From contig OU862917.1 in assembly GCA_917880885.1 (NCBI GenBank), positions 49,832,727-49,896,726 on the forward strand: a DNA stretch of 64,000 nucleotides. Reading direction: 5' to 3'. The translations under genes and the position numbers were made by a program. Of this stretch, positions 1 through 11,074 are shown in pieces. Source of the DNA: Limnephilus marmoratus (lineage: Eukaryota; Arthropoda; Insecta; Trichoptera; Limnephilidae). The notes under the pieces were generated by a model, which worked only from the letters and a program-made list of their open reading frames with translations, made no database searches and had not been told where the DNA came from. Within the stretch, counting starts at the first letter, position 1. The number at the start of each line of letters is the position of its first letter.

Positions 1-1660
1 TATATATAATATACGTAACCAAAATAATACGTATGAATTCTATAAATATACAGGGTGTTAGGTTACGTACTTTAACCAGTGAATGCTGACACTATTTGGA
101 ATAAAAATGTAAATAAAATTTTTGTCTCCGATGACATTTGTAATGAGTTTTAAATTTTCATTTTTTTTTCTTCATATTCAAATTTTAAATTTTTTTATTG
201 GAACAACTCTCATTTTATACATTTTGAAGGTTATTCCTATCAATTTTGATGGCAGTAGCCGAATTAGTAGGGCGAGAAGTTCTAGGTTCGAGTCATAGTT
301 GCGACCGTTGTTTTTATATTTTTCTGTGCCTTATTCTTTTTCATATTTTCATTTATATTATTAGTGTAATCTTTCTCAAAAAAAAGTCTTTTCATAAGCC
401 CAGAAAAGAATATACCTAGCATTAGGCCTGTAAAAATGCTATAAAGTAAAAAAAAACTCTTCATTACGAACTCCTTTTCATGTATAGTTTTATTGCATAC
501 AGTGGCAAATAAAGTTCTTCAGAAAATGATTGTAAAAAAATGAAATATTGGTGCCTGAACCTTGCAAAATAAAATAAAACACTTTTGGCGATGTTTTTTC
601 TTGCATAATTCAATATAGGCGTCTGGTGTTAAGCCGGAATTTAAACCTTACGACCATCTACATAATGAGTGTTATTGTTAGCAGCTCGATTCCAAATTTT
701 ACACAACGAGGTACATCTTATTTAATATATGTAAATTGTTCAATTATTACTAACATTACATTTAATAGGATAGGTCCGACATACCAATTTTCATAAACTC
801 ATAGTATGTAATGACGTTTTTATTTAATTGGCTATAAGATATTATTTTATGGTGTAGAGCAAACACATTTAAACTGAATACAGGCCGAGAGAACCGCTGG
901 AGAAGACGCCGGAGACCAGAAATAAAGATGCGGATCTTATCTTAATCGAATTGCGGATTCCAGCGACTCTAACACAAATTCATTTCCATCATAATGTTAT
1001 TTGAACGAACGCATTTAAATAAGTAATGATATTCATGAAATTTTGATGGGAGTGTAATGGGTATCCAGATTTAGGATTCTCATTCTAATTTTGTAATGAA
1101 TAATTATTATTATGATTCAAATACAAACAGGATTTGCAAAATTAATTAATTCGCGTTATTTACTGGATACTAAAATCAAATCATAACGACGACAAGATGG
1201 GATGATGTTTCATTATTACTTACAACAACTATACAAACTAAACTATTATAATAAAGAAAATGGTTTAAGGGTAAACTTAAAACAACTCTCAATCTGCTCG
1301 TTCATAGATGATGGTTATTTAATTTCTTTTAGGAAAAACCCATTTTGCAAGTTACGCTCTAAAATATTAAAAAAAATGTTTGTTTGCATCCGTAAACATG
1401 TAATTGAGTATGAATACATAGTTTTGTTCGTATAAAACTTCAATTCTTCTAAGAAAGGCGTGAAAATATAATATTAGATTGAATCACCTAAACGATATTG
1501 CATTTATACGTTTTTATTGAGAAAATTGTTTTTTTTTTTACGAAAAAAACTGTTTATTCAGATTCACATTGCGTATTTACGGTCCCAAACATATAATTCT
1601 TCATCTTTCTGCGTCAATATTTTAAAGCAAAAAGGGCTTCTTTCTTAAAATAATTAGATT
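1..1660. other. AT-rich sequence without a recognised gene
   Basis: Several short open frames occur here but none has a recognisable domain or a codon pattern that stands out. I see no tRNA, TIR pair or tandem array. Confidence 0.5.
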
Positions 1661-1667
1661 ATGGTTA

Positions 1668-1955
1668 CGTTTTTAGATTTTCGCGGCCAAAAGCATTTAC
1701 GTTATTTGTTTTTGTGGTGTTATGCCGTGTTGCGCTACCTCCTTGTTTAGTCAACGTTTCGGACAGCGTTGCAGTGTTCATCCGGCAGAAGTGATGATCA
1801 CACATCTGCCGGATCTGCCCTGATGATGCAACGCAACGCATCATGAGGGCAGCGTTCTTTAGCCAACGTTTTGGACACTGCAACGCTGTCCGAAACGTTG
1901 GCTAAAGAAGGAGGTAGCGCAACACGGCATAACACCCCAAAAACAAATAAGGAAA
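1668..1955. mobile_element. Penelope-like element terminus, palindromic remnant (PLE-A family)
   Basis: The block is a rearranged palindrome whose outer parts match the ends of the longer PLE at 39291-41316, including the flank that reads 'cggccaaaagcat' before the arm. The right half keeps the stem II and GAAA part of the hammerhead motif seen in that family, but CTGATGA (near 1820) is separated from it by an insertion of about 60 bp, so the ribozyme should be inactive. No coding sequence remains. Confidence 0.7.
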
Positions 1956-2061
1956 AAAGAGCAGATTATGGATTATTTTCAATTTACCCACAATAAAATT
2001 TTATTAAAATGATAACAGACCAGAATACTTAACTGATTATTTTTGTTCTAGCTTTTGCACA

Positions 2062-2300
2062 ATAACTACCTAATGAACCATCACTCTCTGCAGGGTAGGG
2101 AGAGAAAACGGACCGCCAAACAGCTCGGTCTTGGCACACACTCCTTGCATCAGTCACATTCATACGCATCATCGCCTCATACATACCCTTCTGTTATTAT
2201 GACATGATTCGACCCAAGTAATTGGTTTACTTGATCATCTTCCATGTCTTCCTCGGACGTTCCCGACTTTCTCTACTATTCACAATATATCTTACAGCCC
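2062..2300 (-). mobile_element. RTE-type LINE 3' fragment
   Basis: This stretch closely resembles the 3' part of the LINE at 11075-11840: the same order of blocks such as 'ggaccgccaaac', 'ctcggtcttggcacacac' and 'catgtcttcctcgg'. Read on the minus strand it encodes the C-terminal part of a reverse transcriptase ORF, with frame breaks. It is a short, 5'-truncated copy. Confidence 0.7.
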
Positions 2301-2319
2301 CATCTTAGCAACTGAAACC

Positions 2320-2520
2320 CTGGCTTTCCAAAAAACGAGGTTTGTTGTGTGGCTGAAAGGAGTGGAGAGAGGAAGAAGATGGAGAAGAGGAAGGTTGGGA
2401 ATAACCTGGCTATTCAGATCTGGTCACCCAAAAACGGCTAAAGACATTTCAAGCATATTTCATATTGTAATTCAGAAATGTTTTGGAAATTTGTGAAACT
2501 ATAAAATCTGAACAAAGATT
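2320..2520 (-). repeat. SINE S2 body fragment
   Basis: It shares the blocks 'ggctgaaagg', a purine-rich stretch and 'ctattcagatctggtcacc' with the fuller S2 copies at 32315-32695 and 8025-8640. The tRNA-like head is missing here. Confidence 0.55.
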
Positions 2521-2854
2521 GGAGTAGGTAACATAATTTCCATAAAACCGGTGCAATTTATTTTATTTTATGTTTTCAATATTTATTTAATTAACATTGT
2601 ATTTTCTGTACGACTTGATGATGGAAACTTCAAGGCTGTTCGAATTGTTAGCTCAAGAAGGAGAAAGGCCCACATTGCTCAAAACCCCAAACGATCCAAA
2701 ATATTGTAGATATTATTAGGTACACTAATACTTGCTAAGCTTGTGTGTACACTGATACATTATTCACTAAAATCACAAGACAAATCATTTCATTAATTTA
2801 GTTACAATATTACAGAGCATACATTATTTATTATCACTCATGACTGAAACCACA

Positions 2855-2938
2855 CTGACAGCCTCTGGTATCGATCCTTGGCTACGAATCCGGAGGTCGC
2901 GGGTTCAAATCCCGGGGTGCAGAATTAAATTTTATTAA
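2855..2938 (+). repeat. tRNA-derived head of SINE S2
   Basis: A B-box-like block 'gggttcaaatccc' follows 'aatccggaggtcgc', and 'gcagaattaaattttatt' comes next, the same order as in the S2 copy at 32600-32690 (opposite strand). The 5' half of the tRNA-like part is degenerate. The body appears to resume near 3740 beyond a palindromic insertion. Confidence 0.6.
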
Positions 2939-3690
2939 GGCGCCGCATCCGCGCGTAAAAGAAGAAGTTGGAGAGATACGTAATTACGAATGTTAGAGGA
3001 GCGCGCTAATTGATGCGAAAATGTTTGATAAAACACGACTCGTTAAAAATGTATCTTAAGTATCATTTAAAGAAATATTGTGAATTTTTTCACAACCATA
3101 ATTTGTAAAATAACTGAAACAAACCTGTTTATAATAATTTTCGGAGCATACTTTGCGATTTTTTTCTATCGAGGGAATTTTATATAATTTGCGTTTCGGC
3201 ATGAAACGCGTCTAGATATCATTTTCAAAAATAACATATATTTTTTTAAGAGCTTAAAAATTTCACATGTTTAAGGGAAACATGTAAGAGATCCGGGCCT
3301 TAAGGCGCCGCTACCCGAATTTCCACCGATTTATTACATATTTCCCATAAATACTTTAAGTTTTAAAGCTTTTAAAAAAATATATGCTATTCTTGAAGAT
3401 ATATGATAATCTATACATTCCCCTCGCCGAAATGGTAATTATATGAAATTCCCTCGATAGAAAAAAATCGCAAAGTATACCCCAAAAATTATTATAAACC
3501 CATTTTTTCAGTTATTTTACAGGTTAGGTAAATGTATGAAAAAATTCACAGTGTTTCTTTAAATGCTATTTTAGATATTCCACAAGAGATTTTTGTCCTA
3601 TTTTAAACGAGTTGCGCTCGCTCTAATATTCGTATTTACATATCTCGCCTTCTTCTTTTTGAGCGGGTATACCGGGCCATGTTTCAGGTT
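2939..3690. mobile_element. Long imperfect inverted repeat (foldback/MITE-like)
   Basis: Two arms of roughly 350 bp face each other around a centre near 3300. Matching blocks include 'gtaaaagaagaag' near 2956 against its complement near 3650, 'tacgaatgttagag' near 2985 against 'ctctaatattcgta', 'gtgaattttttca' near 3080 against 'tgaaaaaattcac', and 'ctatcgagggaatt' near 3167 against 'aattccctcgatag'. No coding capacity is seen. It seems to sit inside SINE S2. A clear target duplication was not found. Confidence 0.65.
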
Positions 3691-3739
3691 GAAAATACTC
3701 TCAGTGGCGCCCTAGTGAATGACCGAAAAGATGTTTAAA

Positions 3740-3870
3740 TTGGATTTTTTAGGTGACCAGATCTGAATAGTCTGATACTTCCCCACCGTCCCCTTCCCTT
3801 CTCTCTACATTCAGCCTTACAAAATTGGGAATGCCACTGTCTACCTGGGAGTAGTTGGAATTCTTGTGCG
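3740..3870 (+). repeat. SINE S2 body fragment, interrupted copy
   Basis: The block 'ggtgaccagatctgaatag', followed by a pyrimidine-rich stretch and 'cattcagcc', is the reverse complement of the S2 body seen at 2320-2520 and 32315-32480. Its orientation agrees with the S2 head at 2855, which supports one SINE split by the palindrome between them. Confidence 0.55.
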
Positions 3871-4414
3871 GTACTAATAAAATATGAATCGATTGATATC
3901 AAAATGTCTGTCTTACCGCGAGGGAGTCGCTGGAAAGCAGTTAATCTTAAGTTCGATTGTTTGATTGGAAGGAGAATTATAACTAGGCCCATTGTGTTCA
4001 GTAAATGTTTGTATTATTATCAATACATTATTACAATCGATCAGATAACACAGCATCTACTTCATTTTGAAGTATATCTGTCTGTAAAACTGACAGTCAA
4101 TTAACTCCCTTGTTCAAATTTGAAATTCCCGTCAAATACACGCTACCATTGAAAAGGCGGCAATGAGTTGGGTAAAAACTATCAACTTTCAACAATGTAC
4201 AATTAATTAATTAATTCAAACAGAGATAACACATTTTCATTTTTTATTCAATACGAACTACGTGTATAGCAAAACTAGTAGTTCAGTTCGGTGAAAAGTA
4301 GAATTCGCGTCCAAAACAGTATGTTTTTAATTTTCCCCTATTTAAAAAATCAAAACCATAATCTCCTTACTAAATTATTTAGAAATATTTTACGTAACGT
4401 TTTTCTTGTTTAAT
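3871..4414. other. No recognised feature
   Basis: AT-rich sequence with short open frames that carry no recognisable motif. Confidence 0.45.
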
Positions 4415-4640
4415 TTCAAATTAGTAAATGTACAATTTTTCCAAAGAAAAGTCACCATCTTATTGAAAATTCTTTTATATTGATTATTCCGATATGACAG
4501 CTCGTGTTAGAAACCACGATCATGCGAAATCTGGCGGGACAAAAATGTAGTATCCAACAAGACCACCATCTTGAATCGGAATGTAACAAATTAATTTACA
4601 GACAGATGAAATGCCAGGTGGTTAAGTTAAAACGGAATTT
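4415..4640. repeat. Unclassified dispersed repeat, copy 1
   Basis: Blocks such as 'gaccaccatcttgaa' and 'aatttacagacagatgaaatgc' recur in the same order at 48715-48905. No coding potential or terminal structure is visible, so the class is unknown. Confidence 0.45.
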
Positions 4641-4813
4641 CATTACGCTAAGTCTATAAAAAAGCATTTATTGTTCTTGAAATGTATTGTTAATTACATT
4701 GAAAACTGTCAACGTGCTTTATGTCTTTAAAACTTTTCCTGTAAACAATACTTATTGGTTGATTAATTTGTTTGTAGCGTAAACCGGTGGTTTTGAGGAA
4801 AAGTTATCATTAA

Positions 4814-5238
4814 AGCCGAATTTACATTACGCAATTAGCTGGATGTTCAAAATAATTGCGTGATACAAAAAAATTGGTGTACACTGCACAAATTTAGTGT
4901 TGTGCAACCTTTAGTATCACAGCAACCGTGGCACCATTAACATCAAAGCCCTTTTCTGCAATGCACAATGTACTATGTATACAACTCTCAAGCAGTTACA
5001 AGGAACACAAAAGTCCACTCAGCTGAAATGGTTTCACGATACTAGTTGCATCACGTTTTTAAACTACGCAAGTAGTTGCATATCACTAGTGGTGCTGTAA
5101 ATTCGCGCTAGCGCGATTCTAATTTTGTGGCATACAATGAATGCATTCGCGATGAAAATATTTACATGTGAAACTATCAGTGCAACGAATGTCATAAAAC
5201 AACTTGTGCGCAACTAGCTGCATAATGAAAATTCGACT
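4814..5238. mobile_element. MITE with TAA target duplication (PIF/Harbinger-like)
   Basis: The 425-bp segment begins AGCCGAATTTACATTACGCA and its other end, on the opposite strand, begins AGTCGAATTTTCATTATGCA, so the termini are inverted repeats of about 30 bp. TAA flanks both sides (4811-4813 and 5239-5241). Three-base TWA duplications are typical of PIF/Harbinger elements. There is no ORF, so it must be non-autonomous. Confidence 0.75.
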
Positions 5239-5241
5239 TAA

Positions 5242-6343
5242 ATCAATTTTGAAGAGTAGCGTTGTTATTAAAGGATGTTCCTTCTAGATTGTTAGTTACG
5301 GAGTGGAAATTATGAAAATTGACTATGTAATGCTTGCATCGGTTTCCTCGTAAAAGACTAGCGATCTTCAGTGCTTTAACTCATCTTTTTAGTACTAGAG
5401 ACTTCATTTTCTTTAGCAAACAATTACCCAGTGCAAACTTTTTACAAATTGAATATATTAGTAAACTAATACAAAAGCACTAACAAAGTTTTGGCCAAGT
5501 AAACGATAAAAAAAACTTCAAAGAGCGGTATAGTCTTGCATGCCAAAACGGTACAAAATTATGCACGAAACCATTATTTATACCCTATTTAATGTTGAGT
5601 GCCGTTAAGTAAAAATTATAACGAGGTGTTGGGAAAGCATTATATTAAAGTAATTTGTTTCTCGCAATTGTAATAACTCATATCAGGGGAAGCGACCCCC
5701 TCGTAAACGGCCTTGGAAACGCAGCTCCGCAGCCTCATAAAGTTGGTAAAGCATAATTCTGTATTCGGGTTCAGCAAACAGGGAACTTTAATTATTTGGA
5801 ATAAATTAAAGTTCCACAACCCGCGAAGGAAGCAGAAGGATGTAATGAAAAGTAGGAAACCTTTAGTTTTTACGAGGCCCCCGTACTCGCGTGTGTTAAC
5901 TACAATTCCGGCAAATGAAATTTCACTCGCCTGCATTTCGCTCCAAGTAGGTACTTAATCTCGCTAATTGGAAGGCTGATGGATGCGGCTGATATATGAG
6001 TAACGACTCTGTTTGCATCGTATAACATGCATGAGAAAATTACACGTGAAATAAACCCGTAAGGTAACTTAATAGGCACGGTGCCAAGTAAATATATTAT
6101 GTGAATGTTTTTTACGTCCTCCTTAACATCAAACGTACTAAATTCGGGTTGTGGGTCTGAATGTGAGTTCAAATAATTTAGACAAGCAATAGAGTACCTA
6201 CGATTCCTACTAATATAAAAAATTTGATTAAAAAATATTTTGATTGTCTTTTTCACTCATGTGTCAAGTACCTACCTATCTGTAATAAAAATAATAGGAT
6301 ATATTTTTGAATGTAGCTATTACTTTGTGGTTATCCATTATAG
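5242..6343. other. No recognised gene; short open frames only
   Basis: The two longer open frames here (5640-5936 and 5900-6256, minus strand) have no family signature, and each overlaps another open frame on the opposite strand. I treat them as chance frames. Confidence 0.45.
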
Positions 6344-6387
6344 AATAATGAAATAATTTTACTTTGTATAAACCACTTATTTGATGT

Positions 6388-6433
6388 GCAAATCCGACCG
6401 GTTTCGGAACAAACGTTCCTTCGTCAGGGAAAG
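6388..6433 (-). ncRNA. Hammerhead ribozyme motif, inverted copy in left arm of PLE-B
   Basis: This is the reverse-complement twin of the motif at 6855-6900 and keeps the same CTGACGA core, paired stem II and GAAA box. Confidence 0.6.
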
Positions 6434-6854
6434 CTTATACTAATTTGACAGTTTCGAACAATGTTTTATTATGGTAGGGGTGGAGCTGTTGCTAGATAAT
6501 AATGTAGATTGGGTAGGTAGGTATTAGTGTAGAGTGCGTGGGTAGGGGAACAAATCCATGATTGGGCTATACGACAATATTTTTTGTTTGTTGATAATAG
6601 ATTCATTATTTTTAAGGGATTTTTTAATTTAACGTTTAGATAACTTAGAAGCCTTGGAAATTAAAAAATCCCTTAAAAATAATGAATCTATTATCAACAA
6701 ACAAAAAATATTGTCATATAGCCCAATCATGGATTTGTTCCCCTACCCACCCACTCTACAATAATACCTACCTACCCAATCTACATTATTATCTAGCAAC
6801 AGCTCCACCCCTACCATAATAAAACATTGTTCGAAACTGTCAAATTAGTATAAG

Positions 6855-6900
6855 CTTTCCCTGACGAAGGAACGTTTGTTCCGAAACCGGTCGGATTTGC
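6855..6900 (+). ncRNA. Hammerhead ribozyme motif (PLE-B)
   Basis: The conserved box CTGACGA (6861-6867) fits CUGANGA. It is followed by stem II GGAAC/GTTCC with a short loop, then GAAA (6883-6886), a short self-complementary stem III CCGG, and GTC (6890-6892), a valid NUH cleavage triplet. Stem I would pair TCC before the core with GGA after the cleavage site. The very short stem III is the form reported for PLE hammerheads, which may need to work as dimers. Confidence 0.65.
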
Positions 6901-6954
6901 ACATCAAATAAATGGTTTATACAAAGTAAAATTATTTCATTATTCAATGGGATA

Positions 6955-7015
6955 ATTTGTAGAGCGTCGTTTTCGTGTAAAATCACCTCTAGGGCGCTGT
7001 ACAATTTATCACGAG
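6955..7015 (-). repeat. LINE 3'-UTR motif (gcgc / caccTC family)
   Basis: The pattern 'cgttttcgtgtaaaatcacc' followed by 'gggcgctgtacaa' recurs in 3' parts of LINE fragments at 13145, 24400, 34985 and 52385. It lies directly beside the PLE-B palindrome. Confidence 0.5.
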
Positions 7016-8024
7016 TTCTTAGGCTCCATTTAATTTTATTATTTACAATCAGATACAGAAAACATACTTACCTGGGAGTTCACTTCTGATACAAACAACT
7101 TTTTTTATCAGAAGGTTTATGCTTGGAGAAGATACGACTTTGCACGCAGAGGACATTACATTTAAAATAGAATATTATTTTAATTCCATATTAGAAACAT
7201 AATATAATTCTTTTCTTTAAATAATCTAGAGTTAATTTTGACTATTAAAGTCAGATTTCATGATTTTTCAAGTCTGCGCTTTTTACATTTTCAAGAAAGC
7301 GTTAATCACTAACAGACTAGATTTAGTAACACAATTTACCGTGATTTTACACGGGTTTGCGCTAGTAACTAATAAAAGTGATAATTTCAAGAAAATCTTT
7401 TCATCCAAACAGCTATAAGACCACAATGATTTAAATTATTATTGTGCCAACCCATTTTATTGAGTTCAACAAAATAAATGTTTAAACAATGTCACAATCT
7501 ACCTACCCTGGGGCAAAGACAATATTTTATTAATACAAGAATAACATGGCATAAATTATAAATCGGGGAAAAGACAATATTTGCCGACGAGCAGAAGGGT
7601 AGGAGAGCAAAGCCTTCTTTTCGAGAACACTGGAAATAAAAGCCTTCTGGAAATATTCAATTAATTTCAGTCAATAATACAAGGGTAGCCAATCAGAGTT
7701 AAGATGCTTAGAAGATATTTTTCAGCTCTATTATGTTTCCCTCTGCCACGTTTAACGTTTAATAATAGATGAAAAGTCTTTGTTCGGTCGCCTCCTGTCC
7801 TTACAAAAATTTTCACAGCATTGAAGTCAAGATAATTTGATATAATTTATTTTAATGCATTTTGTGTAAAATCACGGAAGACCGCTAAAAGGAAGAAGAT
7901 ATTTCGAAGGGAGCAAAATTCACACCACGAAAATAAAGATCCAGACAAAATAACAGAAATGAAAAGGCTGTATGGTTGTGGATGTCGCAAGGACTGGTAA
8001 CCTTTAGATTATAATTTTTTTATG
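7016..8024. other. No recognised feature
   Basis: AT-rich sequence. I found no ORF with a family signature, no tandem repeat and no paired termini. Confidence 0.45.
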
Positions 8025-8640
8025 TGAATACCTTTAAAAGATTCCTAACTGCTCCTTTCTGGAGCCAGTGAGATTATGGCACCTCCAATTGGGATATATT
8101 GTGAGGCTGAAGATGGTGGGGAGGTAAAGGAGTTGGGAAAGTGCCTGGCTATCCACAACTAGTCACCAAACACGGCTAAGCCATTTCGAGCACGTTTCAA
8201 TTCTGAGTGATGGTCTTACACAAAGATTTTGAAATTCGAGAGATATGCTATGATGTCCGCCTAACTGTCGGCGGACTACTGCCTAACGGGCATAGATTGA
8301 ATACGGAAAGAATTCATTCATTTAGTTAATTTTTTGAAGGTGTGCAGTAGTATTGGTTAAAAACATCGGCGACGTTGGGGAACACGATCCCACCCAGTAA
8401 AAGCTGTGGATAGCACATCTCTTATATTTCAACATCTTTGGTCTTACACTAGGGAGTAACTGAGGATATTTTTTTTATCTGGAATGTGCTGCAAATATGC
8501 TATATATTACTTAAAATAAATAAATTTGTGAAATAATACAATCTAATTAAAAATTTACAGCCGGGATTTGTACCTGCACCCTCCGGATTGCCAGTCGAAA
8601 GACATTCCGCCGCGACCACGGAGGCCGTCAATTATATGTA
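8025..8640 (-). repeat. SINE S2 copy with internal insertion
   Basis: Read on the minus strand, a tRNA-like head (B-box-like block near 8570, A-box region near 8620) is followed by the S2 body ending near 8025 with 'gtgaatacct'. About 180 bp near 8280-8460 has no counterpart in the S2 copy at 32315-32695 and is probably a later insertion. Confidence 0.6.
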
Positions 8641-8850
8641 GTATATTATTCTAAAAATAAACATGTCGTAAAATAAATTTTATTAAAAGCGCCTACAATA
8701 ATGAAACACAATTCAGAGGTCGAAAATCTCTCGAATGCTGTCATGTTTTGATTTTAAAACGCGGTGGAAATGTCATACTTTTAACTTGTAAAATACAACA
8801 TGAATATGACAGTGGGATGTGAGGGACCTTTCCACTGATACGCTATGTTA

Positions 8851-10028
8851 GGGCCGTCTGTTTCAACGCTCGCTAAAGTAAAAGTAAAACAAAATGCCGT
8901 TACTATAGTTAAATTTCAGCAAAATGCGTTTTTCAATCCATTTCACTGATTGTTTTACGTTACTTTTAACTTTTGTACATACTTTCCGAAAACCGATAGT
9001 TACTCTAGAGTTACTCCGCCATATTGGCATATTTGACAGTTCTGGTCGAAGTAACGTACGGAAATGGGTGTTTTAACATTGATTACTAATGTGCTAATCA
9101 GTAATCATGATAAATATTATAGAAGAGGATGATAATGACGATGAATTTCTCATCCAATATGTCTTGCAGCGAAAACCAAAACATTTCGTCCCCGCGTCAA
9201 TAATATGGTTATCTGGGATGATCTCGAATTTTTGGCGCGGCACCGATGTCGAAAAAATCTTGCTGTTGAATAGAATCAATTCTGATATTGACTTATTTAG
9301 CGTTGCCTTTTAAAGACAAGCTCTATTAATGGATGTATCGCAAATTTTACAAGATCTTCAAATCAATAAACCTATTGTATCGTAAACATTACAAAAATAT
9401 AACATGAGTAGTAGGTTAGACTCGTTTTGTAAATCGACATTAGCGAGTGAAGCTGCCTTTAAAAGACAAGCTCTAGGAATATCGCTAGTATAGTTTGTAC
9501 ACTACTTACGTTTAATGTAATTCTCACAAACAGATTTAAAAAAAGCTATAATGTATGTTTTTCTAATATTTTCGATACCATAAATAAATTAAATTGAAGA
9601 TCTCGAAAAATATGCGACACTTCAAATTCAAGGAGATATCACAACTACTGGAAAGTAAATTACATTCATATTGTATATTATATGCATTATAATAGGTCGT
9701 CATTTATTTGTAAATATTCATACACATACTTTTATCGGAACAAAGCCGTCAGCTACGACGCGAAACAAAATACAAGTACAACCGGATATTTTGACAGTTG
9801 TTCTGATTTAGTTTACGGTGTTGCCGCATCAAAAAATATTTCGATGCATTTTGACACATAATTCCGAGGAATATGCTGCTTTTTAGACTGGCCACACTGA
9901 CAACTATTACTTATGCGAAAATACACTTGAAACAGCGCGCGGTCGTATTTAACGTCCTCGTTACTTTAACTGACAGTTAAAATTTAACTTTAGAAGACGA
10001 TTTAACTTTCTGTTGAAACAGACGGCCC
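8851..10028 (+). mobile_element. PIF/Harbinger-like DNA transposon remnant
   Basis: The 1178-bp segment has perfect inverted ends GGGCCGTCTGTTTCAAC and is flanked by TTA on both sides (8848-8850, 10029-10031), the target preference of PIF/Harbinger elements. A 68-codon open frame (9107-9313) is acidic at its start and leucine/isoleucine-rich later. It does not show a transposase catalytic motif I can identify. Pieces of the interior recur at 15424-15610. It is probably an internally deleted, non-autonomous copy. Confidence 0.75.
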
Positions 10029-10136
10029 TTAGAGTTTTCTTGGGTTTGCGAGTACCATAAGTCACCTGTGTCTATTATCTATTTGGGTCAAGCACTCTGG
10101 TGACATCTGCCGGATAAGACGACATTTTCAGTTTTA

Positions 10137-10739
10137 GGCTGGGCGCAAATGGACGTTTTCCTTATTCGATTTCCTGATGCGGAATTCCGATTCGGAATTC
10201 CGTGAGACTAGCGCAAACGTTCGTTTTTCTTCATTCGGAATGTATACACGTCAGTACAGATAGTGATAGCGTGGTGAACGCACGACGATGGAGGTCGATG
10301 ATTTATTAGCAATTGCATTTCTGTTAATAATGAAGAAGAAAAAAATAATGGAATGATGAAAAATAATGAATTAATAATGAAAGTTTCTGCCTCACACATT
10401 ATCGTGTTGCGATTCTATGCGTAACAAATACAAAGAATACGTCCGATGCACGCGGTGCCGATGCGATACTGAATAGAAATTTCCGAACGTATGCGCCGGC
10501 CCAAACAAAATGTATGGAAGCGCTGCGTTCCGCATGACGTCATTAGGTTTTTTCCGTTCGGTTTCTCCGAACGCGCCGGCTTGCATTCGGAACGTACGTA
10601 CGGAATTTTTTCCGTTCGGAAAAAAACCGAACGTGTGCGTCAGTTAATGTATTTTCTACTGATTCCATGCATTCCGGTCTCCGAATACGGAAAACGAATT
10701 CGGAAATCGAATAAGGAAAACGTGCTTGTGCGGCAAGCC
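10137..10739. mobile_element. Second TTA-flanked TIR element (PIF/Harbinger-like MITE)
   Basis: Ends read GGCTGGGCGCAAATGGACG on one side and GGCTTGCCGCACAAGCACG on the other strand, both continuing into 'ttttccttattcgatttcc'. TTA flanks both sides (10134-10136 and 10740-10742). The interior is rich in CGTTCGG/CCGAACG inverted pieces near 10550-10640. Open frames inside are overlapping in several frames and follow the palindromic sequence, so I do not call a gene. It lies only 106 bp from the element at 8851-10028. Confidence 0.72.
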
Positions 10740-10742
10740 TTA

Positions 10743-11074
10743 AGCTACGGTCCATATAAGAGCGAAGAAGAAGATAAATAAATAAAAGGCGGAAAAATGT
10801 TTTCTAAAATGATAATATCGAGGGAAAAGAAAAAGTGCTCCAGAATACGTGTGGGCGTTATTGATGTTCTCAGCTGGTTGTTCAAAGTCTGCCCTAGACC
10901 TGCCATAGAACTCTAACCTTTAAGGTTTTCTTAAGAGATTGAAAACGTGTAATCTAAAATCAAATAAAAAACAGATTCTTTACATTTGATAGCAAATGGT
11001 AAGCGATAAGGTAAAAAGATCATTTTGACTAAAAAAAAATTTTTTTCTTCATTGAAATACATAATTTGCTAAAC
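10743..11074. other. No recognised feature
   Basis: AT-rich spacer between the TIR element and the RTE LINE. Confidence 0.45.

Larger units (their letters stand above)
6344..6944. mobile_element. Penelope-type palindrome with hammerhead motif (PLE-B)
   Basis: Two nearly identical inverted arms (6344-6631 and 6658-6944, about 288 bp each) enclose a 26-bp spacer. Each arm carries a hammerhead ribozyme core, read outward. Penelope-like elements are known to carry hammerhead motifs in their terminal repeats and are often found with an inverted partial terminal copy, so this is probably a coding-less PLE terminal pair. No RT sequence is present. Confidence 0.7.

Noticed and set aside
10208..10781. 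Several overlapping open frames in the TTA-flanked TIR element
   Set aside because: They come from palindromic CGTTCGG/CCGAACG sequence read in both directions. No frame has a transposase motif.
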